From Ascoidea rubescens DSM 1968 (taxonomy: Eukaryota > Ascomycota > Saccharomycetes > Ascoideales > Ascoideaceae), in assembly GCF_001661345.1 (NCBI RefSeq), contig NW_017962928.1, positions 1 through 64,000 on the forward strand: a stretch of 64,000 bases of DNA. The letters are read 5' to 3'. Made by a program: the position numbers and the translations under genes. Positions 11,551 to 22,834 of the stretch are shown piece after piece (position 1 is the first letter of the stretch; each line of letters opens with the position of its first letter). The notes under the pieces are model-generated. The model searched no databases. It was not told the origin of the DNA and was given only the letters and a program-made list of their open reading frames with translations.

Positions 11551-13845
11551 TCATATATCAGGTATTGAATTATGATAATAAACCCAAATATCTCCATAAA
11601 AATTGTATAATAGCTTGTCTGTTTCCTTAATATACACAATTTTTCCCTTTTCTTCAGAATTCTTTTCATCGCCATTAATTAGATCATAAGCGCACCAAAG
11701 ATAACTTTTACATCTTTTAGTTTTTATCCAGTTAGTGCTTGGCTCATAATGATCTTGTGTATTTATATGAACTTCATCGTTAATACCTCTTGCTGGAATT
11801 AAGAATGCGTCAATTCTTAATGGGTCAGTATAATATTTAATTAAAGTAAAAGGATCATCTTTTTGAATATCGGGGTTATTGTCAAGCAAGCCGGATTCTA
11901 ATTCATACTGAAAATCAACTTCCCAAGTATTCCAATTTTTGCAGTTTAGAAATCCTGAATTGAACCACAATAAAGTAGCATTATCGTCAGATATATGACC
12001 TGGATGAGTTGAACATAATTCATTTGCTTTTATTTTTGAAAACTCATTTGTTGTTGGAGATAATTTACCAATAGAGACTGCATAATTTTTATTAAATTGG
12101 AATTGGTCGTTACCAACAATCAATTGGCTTAACCAGTATAATTCCTTTTCACCATGAATGTTGGCAGTAATTGGTCTCCAGAATTGTAAAACTAATGATA
12201 ATAAAATTCCATTGAAATATTTATATTTGTCAAGCACTACTATCCCACTTTCCATGTTGTGATTAAAACTCGGATTACCTAAGATTCTTGAAAAATTACA
12301 ATTAATTTGATTGAAATCAAAAAAATGAGTATCATTATAATTTGGAAATAAATTTAAAAAAAATTTTTTAGTATTGATTGGAAATTTATGATTTAACTCA
12401 CGATCTCTAAAAAAATACGATTTGGAGGATTTATATTGATTTGATTCAAAAAATAGATCAGGGTTAATTAAAGGAATTGTGTCGGTATCTATTAATATAA
12501 CTTCTTTAAAAGAGGAAAAAAATAAAGCCAATAATTTATTTGAAAAAGACTCGAAATAATCTAAAAACTGTTTTTGAATTGAAACTGAAATATCAACAAA
12601 ATGAATTACTTGTTTTGGAAATTTATGAATTGGAATTCTATCATAGTCTTTATAATTTAATTTATCAAAGATGATATTTTGAATTTTCTTAAATGATCTG
12701 TTTATTTGAGGGTTATCAACTGGAATGAGATTATTGGATTGAGCAATTTTTTTCAATTCTAATTGATTGAATAAAGAAAAATCGTTCTTATGAATAACTT
12801 GAATTGGCAATTGATTTCCCAATAATCGTAGCAATGCAATTAAACCAGCCAATTGAGGAAGATGAGAATCCTTGGCAGATATTACTATTCCTCTTTTTGC
12901 ATAAGAATTTTTATAGTTTCTTAGATAGCATAGATTTTTATTTGAATTGGAAATGGAATTTTGAGGGTTTTTTGAGTTGATTTGATTATAATTGAAAAAG
13001 ATTTCATTATTTTCATCACCGAAATCTGGAACAGCATTGTATTTCAAAAAAGGGAATAATAAATTTTCTGCATTTGAAAAACACAAAGTATCTAAAGTTG
13101 AATCGATTTTTTTTTGGTCTAAAAAACATTTATTGAATATTTTGTAATGACTGATTGAATATTTGATTTGGTCTTCAAAAATTTTGTTAATGTTTCTTTT
13201 ATGTTGCAAAGTTTTATTAAATTGATCGATTTCAATTTGAGATATAGTTTCACCGGTTGTCTCAATAATCTTTGAGAATTCATTTGAAAACAATTGTGAA
13301 TAATTCTGCTTGAAAATACTGGTGAAATAAAACTCATCTTCAAAAGTGTCAAACTTCCACTTGGATTCTGGTAGTAAATATTTGAAATAATGATAGCATT
13401 TATCGGGTAATTGAGAATTCAAAAACTGGTTCTGGTCCAATTGGTGTATTAGATTATAGGGATTTAAAGAAAGCGATGATTTGAAATCAATCTCATCTCT
13501 ATGCTTTTGGTATATCTTTGCCCAATCTACATCAGGGAGAGGTTTCTCGTAAGCAAAAGTGTCATCAGCATTATTAACATCAGGATTCGCTTCCTCGTTG
13601 TAAGTACCTTCTTCATCGTTGTAAGTACCTTCTTCATCGTCGTAAGCAGAGTCGTCTTCGGTGTCCTGATTAAAAACAGACAGCAGCCACACAGCAACAG
13701 CCACAAAAAGACAAACACCCCAACACACCCTCAACCATCTGCGATGTACCACTCTGATTCTGGGCCACATTGCCTGCATTTCTCCAGCTCCTTCTCCAGC
13801 TTCCTCACAAGCACCATGTTCAGCACCCTCCGAAGCCAGCTCCAT
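11551..13845 (-). CDS. Mnn1-family alpha-1,3-mannosyltransferase (GT71)
   Basis: 764-aa type II membrane protein of the Golgi that adds mannose to N- or O-linked glycans. A short cytosolic tail rich in Arg (about 29-39) precedes a single membrane anchor (about 40-58), followed by an acidic, Asn/Asp/Tyr-rich stem. The GT71 catalytic domain starts near RGIVISAKDSHLPQLAGLI. It contains VILIDTDTIPLINP with the DxD metal-binding motif at 453-455, a GIVVLDK segment and ELYWLSQLIVG. The open frame extends to a TTG at 13929; the first ATG is 13845. Two adjacent CTG codons encode residues 54-55 in the membrane anchor, one of the rare CTG sites here. A 220-bp divergent promoter is shared with the next gene. 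Which Mnn1 paralogue it is cannot be told. Confidence 0.85.
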   Translation of the reverse strand: MELASEGAEHGACEEAGEGAGEMQAMWPRIRVVHRRWLRVCWGVCLFVAVAVWLLSVFNQDTEDDSAYDDEEGTYNDEEGTYNEEANPDVNNADDTFAYEKPLPDVDWAKIYQKHRDEIDFKSSLSLNPYNLIHQLDQNQFLNSQLPDKCYHYFKYLLPESKWKFDTFEDEFYFTSIFKQNYSQLFSNEFSKIIETTGETISQIEIDQFNKTLQHKRNINKIFEDQIKYSISHYKIFNKCFLDQKKIDSTLDTLCFSNAENLLFPFLKYNAVPDFGDENNEIFFNYNQINSKNPQNSISNSNKNLCYLRNYKNSYAKRGIVISAKDSHLPQLAGLIALLRLLGNQLPIQVIHKNDFSLFNQLELKKIAQSNNLIPVDNPQINRSFKKIQNIIFDKLNYKDYDRIPIHKFPKQVIHFVDISVSIQKQFLDYFESFSNKLLALFFSSFKEVILIDTDTIPLINPDLFFESNQYKSSKSYFFRDRELNHKFPINTKKFFLNLFPNYNDTHFFDFNQINCNFSRILGNPSFNHNMESGIVVLDKYKYFNGILLSLVLQFWRPITANIHGEKELYWLSQLIVGNDQFQFNKNYAVSIGKLSPTTNEFSKIKANELCSTHPGHISDDNATLLWFNSGFLNCKNWNTWEVDFQYELESGLLDNNPDIQKDDPFTLIKYYTDPLRIDAFLIPARGINDEVHINTQDHYEPSTNWIKTKRCKSYLWCAYDLINGDEKNSEEKGKIVYIKETDKLLYNFYGDIWVYYHNSIPDI

Positions 13846-14065
13846 ATCGCTGGATCCGACAGTCTCCCGCTGCGGGTGCCAGCGGAGAGGGTTTTGTCTT
13901 TTCCGACTCGTGCATCTCCGTCCCGGCAACTGGGGTATAAATAGAGGCGCTCTGCTCTGATATTGCTCAGCTTATTAAAGCAAAGCTGCTGCTGTTTCTT
14001 CTGTTGAATCGTTATCAAGTGCAAAACGCGAGAAGATCTGTTTGTTCTGGCTTTCTTCTTCCATC
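13846..14065. promoter_or_regulatory. shared divergent promoter
   Basis: A 220-bp spacer between the divergent mannosyltransferase gene and the 472-aa gene. The left part is GC-rich for this genome. A TATAAATA box at 13936-13943 points toward the plus-strand gene, 130 bp upstream of its ATG. Confidence 0.6.
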
Positions 14066-15484
14066 ATGGTAGAAGTGAATAAGTTTAGAACTTGGGTTTC
14101 TCTTTCCAGAAAAGTCGCCAAAAACTTCAGGCGATCTTTGGAGGAACTAGCAGATGCTTTGGCTTCGAGATCTAATCCTTCGTTAGGTCGAGCTCCTGTG
14201 CCTGTGCCAGTTCCTGTGAGAAACAACCCAAGTAATCCCTTTTTGAGAGAAGCTCGAAGAAATTTTTCAACCTACAATCCTCGGAAAAGCACCTTCAATT
14301 ATATCAAATCAGGATATCGTGCAAATCCTGTTAATTTATCTCACAAACTATGGCCATATTCTGCGTTTAGATTTACTGGCGGTTCTTCTGTGTTGATGAA
14401 GGGCATCTTTCCTGGCACATTATACAAAAATTTTACAAATACCAATGCCAGATACTTTTCTAGTTATTCGACATCGCATCTTTCAAGAGACGCTGTTCAA
14501 AATTTGACATCGTCGTTAAGGGCGTTTTTCTATAATGTTAACTCCAATGGTTTTCAAGTGAACTCAACTTTGAAGAGCAAATCATATCATGGAAATGCCA
14601 ATTTAGCTCTGGAAAATGTACAAAATGCTTTTGAGTTGGCTAATAAGGCTCATCATAGTGATAACGACAATAACTCGATTGATCCATTATTCAAGAATTT
14701 GAATCCTGTTTTAGGATCATTTGTTGATTTTAAAATTGAATCGCCAAGATTGTCTATTCCTAAAATGAGTTTTATCGATGAAGAAATCTTGGATACAATT
14801 ACTTCTGATTTCCACAACTATCAACAAGAAATGAATGTAGTATTGAACGACATTAAAACCATCTTCACAAACTATGGATCACTTCCAATGTCAATTGAAA
14901 CTTCGCCTTCAAGCGGTGGAGATGAAGAAAAACCGAACAGCTATTTGAAGAATACTTATAATTCGTATAGTGATAACTATAATAATAGCAATTCAAAGAG
15001 TTTCAGGCTTCATTTTCCAAATTATGATGTTGGCAAAGTTGAACAATTATTGACTGAAATTGGTGTTACGAGGGGTATTGTTTATGAGGATAACTCACCA
15101 AGTAACCCTAATGTTGATGTGGGCGTCAGCAATAACTTGATGGAAAGACAACCATCGTCTCTGATCCCCAATCATAACTCGAATGGTGCCAATAGCAGTA
15201 TTGCAGAATCATCTAGGTATTTTGTTGATTCGAACTCTCATTTTGATGAGCAACTAAACGCATCATCATTTGCTCCAATGAACATTGTCTCTTTGCAGGA
15301 AGTGCAAAACGATACTCTAAACCAAACCGAACCTGAACCATTGATCTCAGACAACGGTTCCTCTTCGGTTAGCTCTGTATCCAATGACGAGTTCTACAGA
15401 GTTTTATCCTTCACCAACAATTCCCCCAGCTTGAGAGATAACTTCAGTTTAGTCTTGCCACTCTCAGACGAGTTGGTTATTTAG
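14066..15484 (+). CDS. unrecognised 472-aa protein, possibly mitochondrial
   Basis: I do not recognise this family with confidence. The N-terminus is basic (MVEVNKFRTWVSLSRKVAKN) with a Pro-Val repeat (RAPVPVPVPVRNN) and then a conserved-looking block, KLWPYSAFRFTGGSSVLMKG, near residues 100-120. A middle segment (FVDFKIESPRLSIPKMSFID, then helical) and LHFPNYDVGKVEQLLTEIGV look globular; the rest is Ser/Asn-rich. The basic, Ser/Arg-rich start would suit a mitochondrial presequence, but this is inference. The open frame begins at a TTG at 14042; the first ATG, 14066, sits 130 bp after a TATA box. CTG codons occur twice, in weakly conserved positions (14609 and 15161). Confidence 0.8.
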   Translation: MVEVNKFRTWVSLSRKVAKNFRRSLEELADALASRSNPSLGRAPVPVPVPVRNNPSNPFLREARRNFSTYNPRKSTFNYIKSGYRANPVNLSHKLWPYSAFRFTGGSSVLMKGIFPGTLYKNFTNTNARYFSSYSTSHLSRDAVQNLTSSLRAFFYNVNSNGFQVNSTLKSKSYHGNANLALENVQNAFELANKAHHSDNDNNSIDPLFKNLNPVLGSFVDFKIESPRLSIPKMSFIDEEILDTITSDFHNYQQEMNVVLNDIKTIFTNYGSLPMSIETSPSSGGDEEKPNSYLKNTYNSYSDNYNNSNSKSFRLHFPNYDVGKVEQLLTEIGVTRGIVYEDNSPSNPNVDVGVSNNLMERQPSSLIPNHNSNGANSSIAESSRYFVDSNSHFDEQLNASSFAPMNIVSLQEVQNDTLNQTEPEPLISDNGSSSVSSVSNDEFYRVLSFTNNSPSLRDNFSLVLPLSDELVI

Positions 15485-16285
15485 AGACGCACAGCTGTGA
15501 CACTTTCAACTACCCATTACGTTTACTACCTTTACCATATCTACTATATTAATAATATCTGTTTTTGTCGACACTTATCTTCAGATCTGCATCTGGTTCC
15601 ACTTGAATATTCTTTTAATAATACTTTATGCCTTTTATGTCTATCTTCTGTCGCTGATTCGTGTTTTGCCTCTTGCAAGCTATTTACGCTGCTTCTCCCA
15701 TGCCTTAGACCTCAGTAGCCTCCTTTCCTTTGTGGACAGCTTCTGCTTCCTCTTCTGCTTCCTCGTTCAGACACGCTGTGCGTAAAACACGTGCCGTTAC
15801 CTGCTGTAAACGGGTTTGAAGGGGTTTAAATTGCCGCGGCGCGCTGTTTGTGTGTGCAATACCCCTGTAAGCGGGAGCAGGATGCTCGCTGACACAAACT
15901 CGCTTTCTGGGCATTTTTGCAACGTAAATTATTTTCGCAGAGGTATTAAACACTCAACAGCATCTCTTTATTTCTACTGCTCTTCTCTGGATGCTACGTT
16001 TCGATCCAGTATAAAACACTCTTTACCTGTCTGTCTCCTTTCTTCTTGACCATCTCCCCCATCTCTGTTTTCAAAGTAAAAACACCTATACCATTTTGGC
16101 TCTGGTTGATATTTTCACTGAGATTTTCCCTAACACAGTTACCTTGTTCACTCTGCTTTTAAGGCTAAAATTACTCCTTAGGGCCAATTGGTTTTTACTT
16201 TAAAACGACTTATTTATCAGCAGGCTCAAAAAATATATTTTCAAAAATACATTTTCAAAACGCATTCTCTTGACAAAAATTTATA
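15485..16285. other. intergenic region, GYP5 promoter
   Basis: Upstream region of the Gyp5-like gene. A GC-rich patch at about 15780-15905 holds a CACGTG E-box (near 15787) and GCCGCGGCGCGC. TATAAAA at 16010-16016 lies 270 bp before the ATG. No gene seen. Confidence 0.6.
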
Positions 16286-19165
16286 ATGACCACTTTAACC
16301 TCAAAGATGACACATCAAAACTCGGTTTCTGATCTTGAATCTGTTGAATTTCAAGATGCTATCTCAAGAAACTCTTATTTATCTGATTCAACAAATACAA
16401 ACAAAGAAATGATCAATCCAACTAACACCTTTGACGATATTGATTTAGATAACAGCAAATCTAATTCTAGCAACACAATTAATGCAAATACTTCTAATAA
16501 CATCGATAACAGTGTCATTAATACTACTCTTAATGACAAAAGCCCAAACTTGATAAACAATCCTCAGAAATCCAATCTTGATGCCAATAAAGGCTACAAA
16601 TCAGATAGTGACACTGATGAATACGATGATATCGACGATGATGCTGAAAACCTTAGTGATGAAGAATTGTTGAATAGAGTAAATGCCAAATTATCCTCCT
16701 TGAAAACACAATTGGACGAAAATACAATAACCAACAATAACAATGGCACAATTAATACCATTACTGACACTATCCATTACAATGATAACGATAATACCAA
16801 TACCAATACCAATACCAATCACAATATAGATGGTTCAAATCATAATAAGACAATTATTGTTAACAACAATAACAATAATCACTACTCATCTATTAATAAC
16901 CTTAGTGATACTGATTCTGATAGTGAAGCTGACGATATGAACTTTGAACTTTATCCATCCAAATCGGCTTCAAACTCAAACAATCCTCCAACTATTAATA
17001 GTAATATAACCAACGCAACCACAGAAATTGCTTCAAATTTTTCTGAAGTCGATACCATAACTTCCCATAAAAATATTAAAGGTATGTCTCCCCTTACAGC
17101 TACCTCTTCAAATGCCACAACTCCCCCAACCATAACTGGTTCAAATTCAAACCTATCCTCTTCAATCATTTTAAATGGTGGCATCCTAAAAAATTCAAAT
17201 CAAAACTCTTCATCAGACGAAGTTCACGATAAAAATTTACTAAACCCCACTGGTTTAGTCAAACACTCTTCAAATGATTCCAATACTTCCCTTCCAAATC
17301 CCCCTCCTCGCAGAGGTATAAAATCTTGGTTTCAAAGATATTCAGTTGCTTCTACAACTTCTGTCAACTCTCAAACTAGCAGCAAATCAAATCAAACTTC
17401 AAATCAAAAATCAATCTCAACAACAAATCTTGAAAAGATAGAATCTCACGATAGTGCAAATCCAAATACAAATCCAAGTTTAAATTCAAATTCAAGCATT
17501 CACTCAAAAACTTCAGCAAAAAATTCAAAATTGAACAACTTGTCAAATTACGATTTACTTTTATCTCGTTTAGATGGTAATACTCAAGATTTATTATCCA
17601 AAAACGAAAAAGATCAAGAACAAGTCAAAACCGGTGCAAACACTTTAAGATCTACTTTCAATGAAATTAAAACTGCTGTTGCTAATTTTGGTGATAATAA
17701 CGTTGAAACTTGTCATATTGATTGGGATTTTTGGTCCAAAGTTGTTAATGATTACCCAAATGTTGCTAAAAACCAACCACTAGATCTAGCAAAGGCAATC
17801 GCTGAGGGTATTCCAAAACAACTAAGAGGTATGGTTTGGCAATTAATCTCAAATTCGAAATCCTCACGTTTAGAAGAACTATACTATTCTATAATTCTGG
17901 AACCAAGCTCATATGAAAAGGCTATAAAAAGAGACTTGTCAAGAACAAGATTTATTGGAACAAGTAACATGGTTGATAAATCAGATGCCTTATTTAACAT
18001 AATTAAGGCTTACTCGTTATTTGACCCAGAAGTCGGTTATACCCAAGGTATGGCATTTATTGCGGTTCCGCTAATAATGAATATGACAGAAAGTGAAGCA
18101 TTTTGTCTATTAGTTAAATTAATGAAAACATATGGGTTGAGAGAATTGTTTTTGCCAGAAATGCCAGGATTGCATTTAAAATTATACCAATTTGATCGAT
18201 TATTAGAAGATTTGTGTCCAAATTTATATACACATTTAATCAGACAAGGGATTCGATCATCAATGTATGCATCTCAATGGTTTTTAACAATGTTTGCATA
18301 CAAGTTTCCTTTGGAAATTGTTTTAAGAATTTACGATATTGTTGTTGCAGAAGGTACAGAAGCAGTCTTGAAATTTGCGATTGCATTCATGACAAAAAAC
18401 AGTGACAAGTTGTTGAAACTAAATTTTGATCAATTGTTAGAGTTTTTGAAGGATAAGCTTTTTGACTACTATTTGATTGAAAAGGAGGCCAATTCAAACA
18501 CTACTGCAGTGACCACTCCATCATTTAATCCATTTGCATTGATTTCCCTGGTTGGACAAAAAAGCAACGTTGAAATTACAGTAGAATCATACCAAGTGGA
18601 TGATCTAGTTGCAGATGCCATGGTTGTCAAGATTTTGCCAATTACATTGAAGAAATACGAATCTGAATATGAAGAGATCCACAGATTAGAAAGAGAAAGG
18701 GAAGAAGAAGTGGATAATTTGAGAACCAAACAGGGTCAATTGACAAGACAAATAAGAACCTTGGAAAAGAGCTACGATATGCTTAATCAAGAACACGTCG
18801 AAGTCGCAAATGAGATGATCCAGGGCAAGGTCAAAATTGCCAATTTGGAAGACGAAAACCGAGAATTGAAAACCGAAATCTCGACACTAACTGCGAAAAT
18901 CGAAGAGATGGAGAAAACCACCAACGATTCGAGCGACAAGTACGAAAAAGAGAGGATGATGAAAACCAAGGAAATCGAGGAGGAAATCAAGAAAACAATG
19001 GAAAGAAACCTTGAGGTGATGGAAGCCAACAGAATCTTGGAAGAACAGTTGGCAGACTTGGAGAGGTCGCTTGAAATGGCCAGCAACGAGCTAGGCCAGC
19101 TCAAGACTGAGAACGAGAGCTTGAGAAAGAAATGGGGGGCCTTGAAGAAGGTGATGGAGGAGTAG
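16286..19165 (+). CDS. GYP5: Gyp5-like Rab GTPase-activating protein
   Basis: 959-aa TBC-domain protein. Such proteins speed GTP hydrolysis by Ypt/Rab GTPases; Gyp5 acts on Ypt1/Sec4 at the Golgi and sites of polarised secretion. Residues 1-480 are disordered, with acidic and Asn/Ser-rich runs and a PPPRRG segment. The TBC domain spans about 505-725. It begins GIPKQLRGMVWQLI, carries the catalytic arginine in IKRDLSRT (Arg553) and the glutamine finger in YTQGM (Gln587). A coiled coil (about 790-955, Glu/Lys-rich) ends the protein, the layout of Gyp5/Gyl1. Both catalytic residues are present, so it should be active. Two in-frame CTG codons are found (17897 just before the arginine-finger helix, and 18548), both at positions I would call variable. 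Confidence 0.85.
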   Translation: MTTLTSKMTHQNSVSDLESVEFQDAISRNSYLSDSTNTNKEMINPTNTFDDIDLDNSKSNSSNTINANTSNNIDNSVINTTLNDKSPNLINNPQKSNLDANKGYKSDSDTDEYDDIDDDAENLSDEELLNRVNAKLSSLKTQLDENTITNNNNGTINTITDTIHYNDNDNTNTNTNTNHNIDGSNHNKTIIVNNNNNNHYSSINNLSDTDSDSEADDMNFELYPSKSASNSNNPPTINSNITNATTEIASNFSEVDTITSHKNIKGMSPLTATSSNATTPPTITGSNSNLSSSIILNGGILKNSNQNSSSDEVHDKNLLNPTGLVKHSSNDSNTSLPNPPPRRGIKSWFQRYSVASTTSVNSQTSSKSNQTSNQKSISTTNLEKIESHDSANPNTNPSLNSNSSIHSKTSAKNSKLNNLSNYDLLLSRLDGNTQDLLSKNEKDQEQVKTGANTLRSTFNEIKTAVANFGDNNVETCHIDWDFWSKVVNDYPNVAKNQPLDLAKAIAEGIPKQLRGMVWQLISNSKSSRLEELYYSIILEPSSYEKAIKRDLSRTRFIGTSNMVDKSDALFNIIKAYSLFDPEVGYTQGMAFIAVPLIMNMTESEAFCLLVKLMKTYGLRELFLPEMPGLHLKLYQFDRLLEDLCPNLYTHLIRQGIRSSMYASQWFLTMFAYKFPLEIVLRIYDIVVAEGTEAVLKFAIAFMTKNSDKLLKLNFDQLLEFLKDKLFDYYLIEKEANSNTTAVTTPSFNPFALISLVGQKSNVEITVESYQVDDLVADAMVVKILPITLKKYESEYEEIHRLEREREEEVDNLRTKQGQLTRQIRTLEKSYDMLNQEHVEVANEMIQGKVKIANLEDENRELKTEISTLTAKIEEMEKTTNDSSDKYEKERMMKTKEIEEEIKKTMERNLEVMEANRILEEQLADLERSLEMASNELGQLKTENESLRKKWGALKKVMEE

Positions 19166-19550
19166 ATCTGCTGAGCGCCTCCTCTGTCTTCTGTATTATC
19201 GTAGTTTTGCATCCACATAGTTTCATAGTCCATCTCAAATCCCAAATCTCATCATAAACGCTTCTAGAGGCCATAAAGCCATAAAGCCATAAAACCTTAT
19301 AAAAGCGCTATTATGGCCCTGTCCCGATTTGCGCTCACTGTTAGAGGCGATGAGCTCACCTTTGTTTGCTTGCTCTTATCAGCGCTATATAAACTGTTCT
19401 TCTCGCTTGCTTAGCTTTTCTTATTTTTTTTTCTTATTTTTTTTGCCAGATCTCAGCAATTGCTTACTAGATTGCCTCCTATATATTCTGCCGGTTCTGC
19501 TGTCTTTTCTGCTATCTGTTCAGCTGCATTTTCCTCCTCAGCTGCTCACA
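19166..19550. other. promoter of the GH63-like gene
   Basis: A 385-bp spacer between same-direction genes. It contains a short CATAAAGC direct repeat near 19270-19290 and a TATATAAA box at 19386-19393, about 160 bp upstream of the ATG. Confidence 0.6.
19386..19393 (+). promoter_or_regulatory. TATA box of the GH63-like gene
   Basis: TATATAAA at 158-165 bp before the ATG, in the usual yeast range. Confidence 0.5.
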
Positions 19551-22500
19551 ATGACCTACGGTCCTAACATACTACACACTGCCGAGGGCAAAAGACTCGA
19601 AGAAGACACCCAGAATATCAAGGTATGTCGCCTCCAGCCCAGCTCCAACTGTCTGCTTTTCAATTCTTTTCTATCTTTGCCATCTTGAACTCTTACTAAC
19701 TTTTTATTTAGAAATGGAAACGTTGGGGTCCCTATCTCGGTGAAAGACAATGGGCTACTGTCAGAGAAGACTACTCCCACGATGGAGACGCCTGGAACGA
19801 TTTTCCCTTCGATCACTCTAAATCAAGAGCATATCGATGGGGAGAAGATGGTCTAGCTGGTGTTTCCGACAACCATCAGCTCTTGAACTTCTCAATTGCT
19901 CTCTGGAACGAAAACGACGATTTTTTGAAAGAAAAACTTTTTGGTGTTACCGGTCCTCAAGGCAATCATGGTGAAGATGTCAAAGAAATCTATCACTATC
20001 TCGATAACACCCCCACCCATTCATATATGAAATACCTTTATAAATATCCCCAATCAAAATTCCCCTATGAAAAATTGGTTGAAGAAAACCAAAAGAGATC
20101 GAGGCTAGAAAAGGAATACGAATTGCCAGATACAAAAATCTTTGATGAATCCAATTTTTTCGATGTCATATTCGAAGTCGCTAAGGATGAGAACGATCCC
20201 GACGAAGTCTATTTCAGAATAACCGCTTATAACAGATCTGCTGCTCCTGCTCCTCTCCATATCTTGCCTCATGCTGTCTTTAGAAACACTTGGTCTTGGG
20301 GTATTCCTGAAGAAAAAAACCACCCAAAGCCCTCCTTCTCAAGGGAATTTGATAATAGCGATTCTTCAATTAAGATCGACCATTGGAAATTTGGTAAGAA
20401 AAGACTAGTCTTTTCTCCCTCCCCAGGTTGTAACGACCACTCCGATGATGTTGAACCAAAACTATTATTCACTGAAAATGAAACAAATACAAAAAAATTA
20501 TATAATCAGCCAAACAAATCAAAATACGTTAAAGATGCTTTTCATGAATACGTTGTCGATGAAATCAGCGAAGCTATTAATCCTCAAAATGTTGGTACAA
20601 AAGCTTGTGCTTGGTTTTCCTTTGATGCTGATGGTGGTGTTCCTCCCGGTGACTACGTTACTATTCGTTATAAATTATCTACTATAAACGATGGTGATAC
20701 AGAAAAAAGTTGCATTATTGATGAAGAAGCATTTGATCAGGTCTTTGTTGAAAGACAAGATGAAGCTGATAACTATTATTGGTCAATCACTCCATTGCCA
20801 ATCACAGAAGAATTGAGAACTATTCAACGTCAAGCCTTTGCAGGTTTATTATGGACCAAACAATATTACGGTTTTGTTCACCAATATTGGGCACATGGTG
20901 ACCCAGCTACTCCTAAACCACCTCCAAATAGAGCAAATGGTAGAAATAAACATTGGAATCATTTATATATTGACCAAGTATTATCTTTACCTGACAAATG
21001 GGAATATCCTTTTTTCGCTGCTTGGGATACTGCTTTTCATTGTATTCCTCTTGCAATGATTGATCCTGCCTTTGCTAAAAATCAATTGGATTTATTAACT
21101 AGAGAATGGTACATGCATCCAAATGGTCAAATACCTGCTTATGAATGGAACTTTAGTGATGTGAATCCACCAGTTCATGCTTGGTCTGCCTTTAGAATTT
21201 ATAAAATTGAGAGAAAAATGTATGGAAGAGAAGATAGAGATTTTTTGGAAAGAGTCTTTCAAAAATTGTTATTAAACTTCACTTGGTGGGTTAATAGAAA
21301 GGATTCTGATGGAAATAATGTCTTTGAAGGTGGCTTTTTAGGTCTAGATAACATTGGTATCTTTAATAGATCTGAACCTTTGCCAACTGGTGGTGTATTG
21401 GAACAAGCTGATTCTACTGGTTGGATGGCGTTTTTTTGTCTCCAAATGTTAAATATTGCCTTGGAATTATCCAAAGAAAGATCAGTTTATGAAGATATCG
21501 CATCAAAATTTTTTGAACATTTCTTATTAATTGCTGATGCCATGACATTTAGAGATGCTTCACCAGATGAAACTGAAGCCACTAAAAAATCTCTTTGGAA
21601 TGAAGAAGATCAATTTTTCTATGATTCGATTTCTTATGATCATGTTTACAAACAACAATTACCTGTTAGATCTTTAGTTGGCTTGATTCCTTTGTATGCT
21701 TGTTTAACTTTAGAACCTGAATTATTGGAAAAATTCCCAAGTTTCAAAAAAAGGTTAGATTGGTCAATTGAAAATAAAAGTTGGATTTTTGAAAGAAATA
21801 TTGCATGCACTAAAGCTAAAGGAGTTGGAGAACGTTTATTGTTATCATTAGTGAATAAAGAGAGATTAGTTGCAATTTTAGAGAAGATGTTGGATGAAGA
21901 TGAATTTTTATCTGATTATGGTATAAGATCATTATCAAAATATCATGAAAAGCATCCATTTGAAATGAATGTTCATGGCCAACATTATAATGTTAGCTAT
22001 TTGCCTGGAGAATCAGATTCGGGGCTTTTTGGTGGAAATTCTAATTGGAGAGGACCAATCTGGTTTCCAACAAATTTTCTTTTAGTTGAATCACTACAAA
22101 GATTTTATTTATATTATGGACAATCATTGAAAGTTGAATGTCCCAAGAGATCTGGAATAATGCTCAATTTAGCTCAAGTTGCTGAAGAAATCCAACATCG
22201 TTTAATTAAATTATTTACACAAAATGAAGGAGGGTACAGAGCTTGTAATGGAGACTCTAAAATATTAAATTGCAATGAATTTTTCAGTGATAATGTTCCA
22301 TTTTATGAATATTTTGATGGTGATACTGGAAGAGGATTAGGAGCTTCACATCAGTGTGGATGGACAGCGTTAGTTGCGAAATGGATTCAAGATGTTGGTG
22401 TGTCATTAAAATTACCAAGTACGCCATACACACCCAAGACATCAGCCACGTCAGATTATTTTAATATTGATGATAATGAAATTATCAAGTATTATCCTAG

Positions 22501-22834
22501 TGGCGGGAAATTTTCGGCTAAACTGGCTAGACGTCGTTCTGGAAAATCGTTGGTTAATTTGACATCGCAAGTTTTAGAGTTGACAGAAGAAGAGTGCAAG
22601 ATTTATCAAAGAGAAATACCAATGACACCTGGAGCCAAATCTATTGTAAGTGAAGATGATAATTACTCTGAGTTGGGACTTTCAAGACAATCGACTAGGG
22701 TCTCATCAGCAATGACAGAGGAACACGAAAAGGCAATAATTGAACAGATCCGAACAGCTATTCAAAATTACAAGTTCAAGAAGAACGAAAAGGAAGATGA
22801 TGTTTCAAGCGATGAATTAGAAGCTCATTCCTGA
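19551..22834 (+). CDS. GH63-like glycoside hydrolase, YMR196W type, one intron
   Basis: Two exons, 19551-19622 and 19712-22834, give a 1064-aa protein. Exon 1 encodes MTYGPNILHTAEGKRLEEDT; exon 2 continues in phase 0 with KKWKRWGPYLGERQWATVRE. The protein resembles S. cerevisiae YMR196W and bacterial GH63 relatives over its whole length: GEDGLAGVSDNHQLLNFSIA, YPFFAAWDTAFHCIPLAM, GQIPAYEWNFSDVNPPVHAW, EGGFLGLDNIGIFNRSEPLP, SNWRGPIWFPTNFLLVESL. The (alpha/alpha)6 barrel motifs with acidic residues (Asp in AWDTA, Glu in PAYEW) are kept. A role as a cytosolic glucosidase or mannosylglycerate-type hydrolase is inference; the yeast member is poorly characterised. One in-frame CTG (22523) lies in the variable C-terminal tail. 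It converges with VTI1. Confidence 0.9.
19623..19711 (+). other. spliceosomal intron in the GH63-like gene
   Basis: An 89-bp intron with GTATGT donor, a perfect TACTAAC branch site at 19694-19700 and TTTAG acceptor 11 nt later. Removing it joins a conserved N-terminal exon to the main frame in phase 0. Confidence 0.92.
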
